A stretch of DNA of 5,778 bases from Deltaproteobacteria bacterium (GCA_003643935.1 QMLJ01000093.1:1-5778); one strand, 5' to 3'. Numbered from the stretch's first letter, positions 1-5,777 are shown. Program-made: numbers and translations. Notes: generated by a model not told the origin, from the letters alone.

Positions 1-1
1 A

Positions 2-334
2 GGTAATGAACTATGCGGACCAACCGCTGTAATGAACTCAATTACCAAGTTACCACTTACACGGATATACAACGGTGCCAACCTGAACATGAGATTTAAC
101 GGTAAGCGTATCAATGAAGATAAATTCAAGGCCCTTATAGATACCTATTTCAAGAAAGGTGGTATCCAGGTCCAGTTTAACATAATAGAGCCTGAAACAC
201 TGAAAGACGCCAAGATAAGGCCAGAGAAGTACAAGGACCTGGTTGTTAGGATAAGTGGATATTCCGCGCTGTTTACAGGCCTGAGTGAAACAGCCCAGGA
301 CGAGATCATAAGCAGGACCGAGTATGAACTATGA
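2..334 (+). CDS. Glycyl radical enzyme, C-terminal fragment (5' end outside window)
   Basis: The reading frame is open to the left edge, so the ATG at 32 is an internal Met and not the start. The visible 110 residues are the C-terminal glycyl radical domain of the pyruvate formate-lyase/benzylsuccinate synthase superfamily. They include a GPTAVMNS stretch, a QVQFNII strand, an ETLKDA..RPEKYKDL segment, and the radical-site motif VVRISGYSALF. The radical-bearing Gly is the codon at 257-259, about 24 residues from the C-terminus, as usual for the family. The tail AQDEIISRTE is also typical. By family knowledge, a radical SAM activase installs the radical and the enzyme is oxygen-sensitive and cytoplasmic. 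The active-site Cys loop and substrate pocket lie upstream, so fumarate-adding synthase, diol dehydratase, C-N or C-S lyase and decarboxylase types cannot be separated. The downstream CoA-transferase and acyl-CoA dehydrogenase make a fumarate-adding type plausible, but this is inference. Confidence 0.93.
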   Translation, partial: GNELCGPTAVMNSITKLPLTRIYNGANLNMRFNGKRINEDKFKALIDTYFKKGGIQVQFNIIEPETLKDAKIRPEKYKDLVVRISGYSALFTGLSETAQDEIISRTEYEL

Positions 335-414
335 TTGTAAGAGTTATCGGCTTTCAGCCTTACAAAGGTGTCCTCACGAGATACTTTTAAGACTAATAGC
401 AGGGGAGGTTAAAG

Positions 415-1350
415 ATGGGAAAGGTCATGACCATGAAACAGGCCATAGCCAGCCATGTAAATGACGAAGACCTCGTATTCATAGGCGGCTACATATGCAG
501 GACACCCTTTGCCGCCATTCACGAGATCATAAGGCAGAAAAAGAAGGACCTTACCATAACAAGGAGCAATGCTGCTGACGACTTTGACATGATGATAGGG
601 GCCGGCATTGTGAAACGATTCATAGGTACGTTCCTATCACTCGGGGTATACGGGCTTGGACGCTGTTACAGACGCTCCATTGAAAAGGGAATCCCCCGCA
701 AGATAGAGGTGGAGGAATACACAAACCTCTCCCTACCAATGATGCTTCTGGCAGGGTCCATGGGAATGCCTTTCGTACCGGTAAGAGATATGCTGGGTAC
801 TGATCTTCTCAAGATAAAGGCCTTCATGGGGGAGAAGAAGTACAAGCTCATAGATTCCCCATTTGATGGAAAACCCACGTTACTCGTACCTGCCTTAAAC
901 CCTGACATTGCAATAATACATGTCCAGCAGGCAGATGAAGACGGCAATGCCCAGATATGGGGCATCGGAGGGGACTGCAAGGTAGGCGCCAACGCCGCGA
1001 GAAAAGTCATCGTGAGCTGCGAGAGAATCGTGGACAGGGATACCATTGGAAAGGACCCATCGAGAACCATTGTGCCATCATTCAAGGTAGCAGCCGTTAT
1101 AGAAGAACCCTATGGCGCCCATCCTGGCTATACACCGGGGTTCTACGACGTAGACTTTGCCTTTGGTGCTTTATATCAAAAGGCATCAAACACGCTTGAA
1201 GGATTCAATGATTTCTTGAAAGAGTGGGTCTTTGATATAGAAGACAGGACAGACTACATACAGCACTACATACAGACTTTTGGATATTCCAGGTTTAAAG
1301 AGCTTCAGGCGAGGTTCGACTACGGATACCCTGTAAGCTATGAGTACTGA
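415..1350 (+). CDS. Family I CoA-transferase, subunit A (glutaconate CoA-transferase/IpdA-like)
   Basis: The product has 311 residues, close to the ~320 usual for the alpha subunit of glutaconate CoA-transferase. The start is fixed by GGAGGT at 404-409, five bases before the ATG. Family traits in order: an N-terminal GGYICRTPFAAIHEIIR segment (24-40); IGAG (61-64); IEVEEY (97-102), a Glu pair at the place where IpdA-type proteins carry a functionally important Glu (from memory, check by alignment); GMPF (117-120); HVQQADEDGNAQ (169-180); and GAHPGYTPGFYDVD (234-247). No signal peptide or membrane segment is seen. With the next gene it should form a heteromeric CoA-transferase that moves CoA from a donor thioester onto a carboxylic acid. 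The substrate cannot be read from sequence. A substituted succinate made by the upstream glycyl radical enzyme is a contextual guess, and an IpdAB-like ring-opening hydrolase is the main alternative. Confidence 0.9.
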   Translation: MGKVMTMKQAIASHVNDEDLVFIGGYICRTPFAAIHEIIRQKKKDLTITRSNAADDFDMMIGAGIVKRFIGTFLSLGVYGLGRCYRRSIEKGIPRKIEVEEYTNLSLPMMLLAGSMGMPFVPVRDMLGTDLLKIKAFMGEKKYKLIDSPFDGKPTLLVPALNPDIAIIHVQQADEDGNAQIWGIGGDCKVGANAARKVIVSCERIVDRDTIGKDPSRTIVPSFKVAAVIEEPYGAHPGYTPGFYDVDFAFGALYQKASNTLEGFNDFLKEWVFDIEDRTDYIQHYIQTFGYSRFKELQARFDYGYPVSYEY

Positions 1351-1377
1351 ATACTTACAAGCCAGAGGAGGTATACC

Positions 1378-2178
1378 ATGCACAGACATCCGGACGATTA
1401 TATAAAGCCCGAGCTGATGGCATGCTGCGGTGCAAGGGAGATTAAGGATGGTGACGTGGTAATAGTTGGTACGGGTTTTCCAACCATGGCAGCCAACATA
1501 GCAAAATACACGCATGCCCCAAATGCGACCTTGATGCAGGAGTCAGGTGTATTTGATGCGCGGCCCAGGAGACCTGCCCTATCGGTTGGTGATCCCTGTC
1601 TCAACCCAGGGGCTGCCATGATAGGTGGGCTGGTGGATATAATGGGGATGTTTTTACAGGCAGGATGGATCGACGTGGGATTCTTATCAGGCAGCCAGGT
1701 GGACAAGTTTGGAAACATCAACACCACGGTTATAGGTGACTACAACAAGCCCAAAAGCCGCCTTCCAGGTAGCGGCGGCGCAAACCCCATAGGTTCCCTG
1801 GCAAAGAAAGTACTCATAATAGCCCTTCATAACAAGAAAAGGCTGGCCGAGCACGTGGACTTCATAACAACACCCGGGTACATAGATGGCCCTGGCTCAA
1901 GGGAAAAATGGGGGCTGCCCGATGATACAGGCCCACATGTCATTATTACAAACAAGGCAGTAATGAGGTTCGACAAGGATACAAAGGAGGCATACCTGGC
2001 CACCTATCACCCAGATACCTCTGTTGATGAGATCATAAGCCTTACCCCTTGGGAACTGAAAGTGGCAGACGATGTACATGAGACAGAACCTCCGCGCGAA
2101 GAAGAACTCAAGGTCCTCCGCGAGGTACTTGACCCACAAAGGATGATAAGGATCTACGAGGCAAGGGGGTATGTGTAA
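1378..2178 (+). CDS. Family I CoA-transferase, subunit B (glutaconate CoA-transferase/IpdB-like)
   Basis: The product has 266 residues, the usual length for the beta subunit. AGGAGGT at 1366-1372 lies five bases before the ATG, and only 27 bases separate it from subunit A, so the two are surely co-expressed. A QESG motif (54-57) places Glu55 where glutaconate CoA-transferase beta has its catalytic Glu54, which forms the enzyme-CoA thioester. Other family blocks are FLSGSQVDKFGNINTTVIGDY split across 102-122, RLPGSGGAN (128-136), and DFITTPGYIDGPG near 160. Retention of the ESG glutamate favours true CoA transfer over the hydrolase activity of IpdAB-type relatives, which as I recall lack it. 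The protein should be cytoplasmic, and its CoA donor and acceptor are unknown. The B-type blocks resemble the IpdB-like branch, so general database labels may read 'CoA-transferase subunit beta' or '3-oxoacid CoA-transferase'. Confidence 0.9.
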   Translation: MHRHPDDYIKPELMACCGAREIKDGDVVIVGTGFPTMAANIAKYTHAPNATLMQESGVFDARPRRPALSVGDPCLNPGAAMIGGLVDIMGMFLQAGWIDVGFLSGSQVDKFGNINTTVIGDYNKPKSRLPGSGGANPIGSLAKKVLIIALHNKKRLAEHVDFITTPGYIDGPGSREKWGLPDDTGPHVIITNKAVMRFDKDTKEAYLATYHPDTSVDEIISLTPWELKVADDVHETEPPREEELKVLREVLDPQRMIRIYEARGYV

Positions 2179-2180
2179 AT

Positions 2181-2271
2181 AAGGTATAGGGTATAGGGTA
2201 CAAGGTACAGGGTATAAGGTACAAGGTATAGGGTATAGGGTATAAGGTGCAGGGTATAGGGTACAAGGTTT
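2181..2271 (+). repeat. Heptanucleotide tandem repeat, 13 units of ARGGTAY
   Basis: Ninety-one bases divide exactly into 13 heptamers in one phase, each fitting A(A/G)GGT(A/G/T)(T/C). Most units are AGGGTAT, AAGGTAC, AAGGTAT or AGGGTAC; AAGGTGC (2244-2250) and the final AAGGTTT (2265-2271) are the divergent copies. The array begins three bases after the subunit B stop codon and ends about 100 bases before the next gene. Strand asymmetry is strong: a GG pair recurs every seven bases on the + strand. Such intergenic heptamer arrays are known in some bacterial genomes (for example the short tandem repeats of cyanobacteria). No role is visible here. Confidence 0.95.
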
Positions 2272-2307
2272 ACGCCTAAAGTTTTTGCTGAGTGCTGGAG
2301 GTTGAGA

Positions 2308-2337
2308 GCTAAAACGTAGGTTGACTAGAGCTTTAGC
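2308..2337 (+). repeat. Short inverted repeat upstream of the MmgE/PrpD gene
   Basis: GCTAAA at 2308-2313 is the exact reverse complement of TTTAGC at 2332-2337, with an 18-base spacer. A further CTAAAG about 30 bases upstream can also pair with the right arm (CTTTAG). The element lies between the heptamer array and the gene start at 2373. It could be an operator or a weak RNA hairpin, but six-base arms also occur by chance. I could not find a convincing -35/-10 pair in this gap: a TTGACT lies at 2321-2326, but no TATAAT-like box follows at the proper spacing. Confidence 0.2.
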
Positions 2338-2360
2338 GGAACCCAGCAGGACAGATGGTC

Positions 2361-2366
2361 AGGAGG
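2361..2366 (+). promoter_or_regulatory. Ribosome binding site that sets the MmgE/PrpD start
   Basis: AGGAGG stands six bases before the ATG at 2373 and lies inside the reading frame that would start at the upstream ATG (2355). The 2355 ATG has only a weak AGGAC-like sequence before it, so 2373 is the better start. Confidence 0.75.
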
Positions 2367-2372
2367 GATCGA

Positions 2373-3740
2373 ATGGAGTATACAAGGATGCTAGCAGATA
2401 CATGTGCAAACGTGTCAATAGCCAAGCTACCACCCAAGGTTATACACAAGGCCAAGCTCTGCGTGCTTGACTTCATAGCAAACATCTATGGATCCTCAAT
2501 GCTGGACCCTCTAAGGTCCATTGCAGGGTATATCCATTCCCTTGGTAAACCTGAGAGGGCAACTGCCCTTGGGTGGGGGTTCTCTACAGGTGTGCAAGAT
2601 GCTGCATTCCTAAACGGCATCGCTGCAGAGGCCATAGAGGCACAGGATGGCCTTCGCTTTGGCGGCAACCATCCTGGTGTTGCAGTCATTCCAGCCACCC
2701 TTGCCGTGGCCGAGGACATAGGGCTCGGCGGAAAGGACGTGATAGAGGGAATAATAGCAGGCTACGAGGCAGCTAACAGGGTGGCCCAGGCCATGCATCC
2801 AGGACATACCCTCTCTGGATTTCTCCCCACAGGTACATGCGGCACCTTCGGGGCTGCAGCTGCTGTATCTAAGCTCAAAGGCATGGGAACCGAGGGCATG
2901 CTAAACACACTGGGTATTGCTGGTTACATCCTTCCCATCTCTATGGCAGAGCAACTCATGGGAGGATACACAGTAAAGATTGTACAGGGTGGCCAGGCAG
3001 CCAAGGTCGGTATTACTGCTTCAGACCTTGCTGCCCTGGGCATTACTGGGGAACCCTATGTGCTTGAGGGCTCATCACTAAATGGCGGCTTTACACAGAT
3101 TACAACAAAGATGGAAACAAAACTTGACAAGATACATGAAGAACTGGGCAAGCAATTTTCCATTATGGACGTATACTTTAAGCCATATACTGCATGTCGC
3201 CATACACACGGTGCCATACAGGCAATTCTGGAAATCTTAGATAATAAGTCTTTTGAGATCGAGGAGATAGAAAAGATCGATGTGTTTACATATGGAATCG
3301 CACTTATAGCCGTAGGAAAGGGTATCAGAGAAAAAGACACCTTTGTATCTGCCCAGTTTTCCATACCGTACTGCGTATCAGCCTGCCTCTTAGACGGCGA
3401 GCTGGGACCAAGACAGCTACATAAAAACAGGATAACGGACCCTTCCATACTGGATCTTTCTAAGAAGGTAAAGGTAAGTATGGATGAAGAGCTCAACAGT
3501 ATGTATCCTGATTTTACAGCAACCCGGGTGGAAATACATCTAAAGGGAGGAAGGAAACTTGAAAGGCAGGTCGATACACCGAAGGGGGATCCAAGGGATC
3601 CCATGGATGAGAAGGACATATCAGACAAGGTCGTGTCCTTTTCAGGTTCAAGGGATAGAAGGAAAGTAGCAGACGTGATCAATATGGTCATGGATCTGGA
3701 GAATATCGGGAACATAAGAGACCTGATAGAAATCATTTAG
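2373..3740 (+). CDS. MmgE/PrpD family protein (dehydratase/decarboxylase-type fold)
   Basis: The product has 455 residues from the chosen ATG, the usual length for the MmgE/PrpD family, which includes 2-methylcitrate dehydratase and cis-aconitate decarboxylase. Family blocks: LNGIAAEAIEAQDG..NHPG (80-102), with Asp92 and His100 matching the Asp/His pair of the cis-aconitate decarboxylase site; GFLPTGTCGTFGAAAA (149-164); VKIVQGGQAAKVG (201-213), with Lys203 at the place of the conserved Lys; and FKPYTACRHTH (269-279). In most relatives the second block reads G-F/W-H-x-T/S, but here the His is Leu151, so one usual catalytic residue appears absent. The family acts on small polycarboxylates or their derivatives in the cytoplasm. 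The actual reaction here is unknown. Between a CoA-transferase and an acyl-CoA dehydrogenase it could hydrate, dehydrate, isomerise or decarboxylate a branched diacid. An alternative start at 2355 would add six residues. Confidence 0.88.
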   Translation: MEYTRMLADTCANVSIAKLPPKVIHKAKLCVLDFIANIYGSSMLDPLRSIAGYIHSLGKPERATALGWGFSTGVQDAAFLNGIAAEAIEAQDGLRFGGNHPGVAVIPATLAVAEDIGLGGKDVIEGIIAGYEAANRVAQAMHPGHTLSGFLPTGTCGTFGAAAAVSKLKGMGTEGMLNTLGIAGYILPISMAEQLMGGYTVKIVQGGQAAKVGITASDLAALGITGEPYVLEGSSLNGGFTQITTKMETKLDKIHEELGKQFSIMDVYFKPYTACRHTHGAIQAILEILDNKSFEIEEIEKIDVFTYGIALIAVGKGIREKDTFVSAQFSIPYCVSACLLDGELGPRQLHKNRITDPSILDLSKKVKVSMDEELNSMYPDFTATRVEIHLKGGRKLERQVDTPKGDPRDPMDEKDISDKVVSFSGSRDRRKVADVINMVMDLENIGNIRDLIEII

Positions 3741-3742
3741 CC

Positions 3743-3762
3743 AATACATAATAATACATAAT
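3743..3762 (+). repeat. Perfect 10-bp tandem duplication in the spacer
   Basis: AATACATAAT occurs twice head to tail (3743-3752 and 3753-3762) in the 34-base spacer between the MmgE/PrpD and acyl-CoA dehydrogenase genes, just before the ribosome binding site AAGGAGT (3764-3770). The AT-rich sequence would leave that site unstructured. It is probably a slippage duplication. Confidence 0.8.
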
Positions 3763-3774
3763 AAAGGAGTTACC

Positions 3775-4938
3775 ATGGATTTCAGTCTTAGCCAGGAACA
3801 GCAGATGCTAATTGATACTTTAAAAACAATGGCCAAAAGGGAAAATTTCAAAGAACTTGCCTCCAATATCGATGCCACCGGTGAGTTTCCAAGGCACCTC
3901 ATGAAGAAATACGGGGACATGGGCCTCCTTGGCATGACACTATCTACCGAATACGGTGGAGGAGGCAGGCCAGCCATAGACGCCATACTGGCGATTGAAG
4001 AACTTGCAAAGTTCAGTCCCATAATTGCCGGCCCTGTCTTTGAGTCAAACGTGGGTCCTGTAAAGGTGATAGACCTTTTTGGGACCGAAGAGCAGAAAAA
4101 CAGCATCATACCTGGTGTATGCAAGGGCGAGTACAGTGTCTCGGTCTGCATGACCGAGCCCGGGGCAGGTTCTGACCTCACAGCATTATCCACTAATGTA
4201 AGAGAAGATGGTGATCATTATATCCTCAATGGGAGAAAGGCCTTTATCACGGGTGGCGGGGAGGCAAGCCATTATCTTGTTTACGTAAGGTTCGGAGACA
4301 TCCCTGGATACAAGGGTATCGGAGCTATCATAGTTGAGGAAGGTATGCCCGGGTTCAGCTTCGGTAAGCAGGAGGAATACATGGGACTCCGTGGCATGCC
4401 TTCATGTGACCTTATCTTTGAGGATGTACATATACCAAAGGAGAATGTGGTGGTGAAACCAGGTGATTTCAAAAACCTGATGCTGACCTTTGATATTGAG
4501 CGTTGCGGTAATGCCGCCATGTGCCTTGGAGTCGCAGGCGGTGCTCTGGAAGAGGCAAAGGCATACGCCCAAGAGCGTCAAGCCTTTGGGCGTCCCATAT
4601 GCGAGTTCCAGGCCATACAGTTCATGATCGTGGACATGGCAATGAATCTGGATGCAGCAAGGCTACTTGTTTACCGGGCTGCTACTGGTGCAGGCCAGGG
4701 GCTGCCTTCCATCTACGAATCTGCAATCGCGAAGTGCTTTGCCAATGAGATGGTAATGGATGTTACCAACCGTGCAATGGAGGTGTTTGGCGGTTATGGC
4801 TATTCAAAGGAGTTTCCGGTTGAGAGGATGCTCCGCGATGGAAGGGCATGGAGAACAGCTGGAGGCACAATGCAGATGTTGAGGATCACCATAGCGAGCC
4901 TCATATTTGGCAGGCGCTTTAACCAGCGCAAGGACTGA
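3775..4938 (+). CDS. Acyl-CoA dehydrogenase (FAD-dependent)
   Basis: The product has 387 residues, normal for the family. AAGGAGT (3764-3770) stands four bases before the ATG. The N-terminus MDFSLSQEQQ is typical. The signature MTEPGAGSDL (126-135) contacts the flavin and acyl-CoA. ERQAFGRPI (267-275) and VFGGYGY (337-343) belong to the C-terminal helical domain. The glutamate that serves as base in medium- and short-chain enzymes (the E of YEGT) is replaced: the site reads AGGT (362-365), Gly363 at the Glu place. A DIER motif with Glu242 matches the helix-G base of isovaleryl-CoA and long-chain enzymes (LDLER), so the enzyme is probably active and suited to branched or bulky acyl chains. It should oxidise an acyl-CoA to a 2,3-enoyl-CoA and pass electrons to an electron transfer flavoprotein, which is not encoded in this window. 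A BbsG-like role on a substituted succinyl-CoA fits the context but is not proven. Confidence 0.95.
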   Translation: MDFSLSQEQQMLIDTLKTMAKRENFKELASNIDATGEFPRHLMKKYGDMGLLGMTLSTEYGGGGRPAIDAILAIEELAKFSPIIAGPVFESNVGPVKVIDLFGTEEQKNSIIPGVCKGEYSVSVCMTEPGAGSDLTALSTNVREDGDHYILNGRKAFITGGGEASHYLVYVRFGDIPGYKGIGAIIVEEGMPGFSFGKQEEYMGLRGMPSCDLIFEDVHIPKENVVVKPGDFKNLMLTFDIERCGNAAMCLGVAGGALEEAKAYAQERQAFGRPICEFQAIQFMIVDMAMNLDAARLLVYRAATGAGQGLPSIYESAIAKCFANEMVMDVTNRAMEVFGGYGYSKEFPVERMLRDGRAWRTAGGTMQMLRITIASLIFGRRFNQRKD

Positions 4939-4977
4939 GTTATGACCTTTAAAACTCAAAAAATAAGGAGGTAAAGA

Positions 4978-5430
4978 ATGAGTCGTTATTATAGGGATGC
5001 TGACCACCTTTACGAGATCTATGGATACTTTCTTGACAGGATACTTACAGATCCCAAGATTGGGCCTAAGATGGCCAAGGCCGGCATAATCATCAAGTTT
5101 ATCTACACGGATCCTGACTGCGAGATCACCATTGACCTAAAGAATCCACCATCAAAGCCCGGATATTACGGGACCTATTACCTGGGCCCGTGCGATCTCA
5201 AGGAGGATGTGTGGTCCAAGCAGGCCGCTGATTTCTCGCACAGTTTCTGGCATGGTTTTGAAAACCCCATAGCAGGGGTAACCAAGGGAAAAATAAAACA
5301 GGGCGGTAAGATCACTGCCATGCTAAAGCTCCTACCGGTTGTCAGGCCTGCATTCAAGATGTTCCCCGTAATACTGGAGGAGATGGGTTACCATGACCTT
5401 ATTATTACAAAAGGGAAAAAACGAAAATAA
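4978..5430 (+). CDS. SCP2 sterol-binding domain protein
   Basis: The product has 150 residues. AAGGAGGT (4965-4972) stands five bases before the ATG, 39 bases after the acyl-CoA dehydrogenase stop. The fold is suggested by a strand pattern CEITIDL (48-54), an aromatic stretch with a Gly-rich turn (61-70), the segment ADFSHSFWHGFENPIAGVTKG (84-104, with gaps to family members), and GKIKQGGKITAMLKLLP (104-120), the usual SCP2 'G.IK..G' block. No signal peptide or transmembrane helix is seen, and the C-terminus is very basic (KGKKRK). SCP2 domains bind lipids or fatty acyl-CoAs in a hydrophobic tunnel. As the last gene of the cluster it may carry or shelter a hydrophobic acyl-CoA intermediate, which hints that the pathway handles a lipophilic substrate. 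No enzymatic residues can be assigned. Confidence 0.78.
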   Translation: MSRYYRDADHLYEIYGYFLDRILTDPKIGPKMAKAGIIIKFIYTDPDCEITIDLKNPPSKPGYYGTYYLGPCDLKEDVWSKQAADFSHSFWHGFENPIAGVTKGKIKQGGKITAMLKLLPVVRPAFKMFPVILEEMGYHDLIITKGKKRK

Positions 5431-5570
5431 TTCATAAGTTCGAGCAACTTTACTGGACATACACTCTCAAATTATCTGCCTGACTGATGTGAGGTGGCAT
5501 ACCACGGGGCTACCCATCGCAGTTTTTTCTTAGATGTTTTGCCAAAAGGATTTTATGCCTTGACTAATGA
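5431..5570. other. Convergent intergenic region
   Basis: This 140-base stretch separates the SCP2 gene from the convergent minus-strand gene. Apart from the hairpin and T6 at 5484-5528, I see no gene, repeat or promoter. There is no clear hairpin with a T-run in the minus direction, so the opposing gene may share the same hairpin or end elsewhere. Confidence 0.6.
5484..5528 (+). terminator. Probable rho-independent terminator of the + strand cluster
   Basis: An imperfect hairpin forms from CTG/CAG (5484-5486 with 5520-5522), ATG/CAT (5487-5489 with 5515-5517) and GGTGG/CTACC (5493-5497 with 5510-5514, one G-U pair), with a small bulge on each side. TTTTTT (5523-5528) follows at once. It lies 54 bases after the SCP2 gene and before the convergent minus-strand gene. 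The bulges make it a modest hairpin, but position and T-run fit well. Confidence 0.55.
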
Positions 5571-5777
5571 CTAAAAAAGATCCTTCATAGCAGTCCAGTT
5601 AAATTTTTTGGCTATATCCAGGGCCTTTTCCCAGTCCATGTTGTTGAAACCAATGTTAAACAAGGCTGCTGGCGTATTATTGCCAGATTTCTTCAGGAGC
5701 ACGGCTATGTTACCGCTCTTGTCTTTCTTGTTGTAGATAATACCCACGCTAAATCCCTTAATCTTTGTTATCTTAAC
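5571..5777 (-). CDS. C-terminal fragment of an unrecognised protein (5' end outside window)
   Basis: Read from the right edge on the minus strand, 68 codons are open and end in TAG at 5573-5571. The peptide looks like real protein: KGFSVGIIYNKKDKSGNIAV near the start, then LLKKSGNNTPAALFNIGFNN, and it ends DWEKALDIAKKFNWTAMKDLF (split here as a C-terminal amphipathic helix from about residue 48). It is rich in Lys and Asn, uses ATA and AAG codons like its neighbours, and has no Cys. No domain is recognised and I assign no function. It runs toward the SCP2 gene, so it is a separate transcription unit. The visible N-terminal part alternates hydrophobic and charged residues as beta strands do. 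The true start lies beyond the window. Confidence 0.7.
   Translation of the reverse strand, partial: VKITKIKGFSVGIIYNKKDKSGNIAVLLKKSGNNTPAALFNIGFNNMDWEKALDIAKKFNWTAMKDLF

Noticed and set aside
349..359. Small hairpin GGCT-TTC-AGCC between the GRE and subunit A
   Set aside because: The stem is only four base pairs and no T-run follows, so it is not a credible terminator.
666..1085. 139-codon minus-strand frame inside CoA-transferase subunit A
   Set aside because: It is an antisense shadow of a well-supported family I CoA-transferase gene.
2181..2271. Heptamer array as a CRISPR or phage attachment site
   Set aside because: Units are seven bases with no unique spacers, and there is no integrase or tRNA nearby. 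It is a simple tandem repeat.
2321..2350. TTGACT as the -35 box of an internal promoter
   Set aside because: No TATAAT-like sequence lies 15-19 bases downstream, where the sequence is GC-rich.
3056..3736. 226-codon open frame on the minus strand inside the MmgE/PrpD gene
   Set aside because: It is a mirror of the coding strand: Ser/Ile-rich, low-complexity, no domain, no ribosome binding site, and the + frame is clearly the real gene.
3648..4193. 181-codon minus-strand frame spanning the MmgE/PrpD-dehydrogenase junction
   Set aside because: It covers two real genes and their spacer in antisense, with composition biased toward Ser, Met and Pro and no recognisable motif.
4936..4958. Inverted repeat TGAGTT/AACTCA at the end of the dehydrogenase gene
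   Set aside because: A six-base AT-rich stem with an 11-base loop, followed by A's and not T's on the + strand. It is too weak for a terminator.
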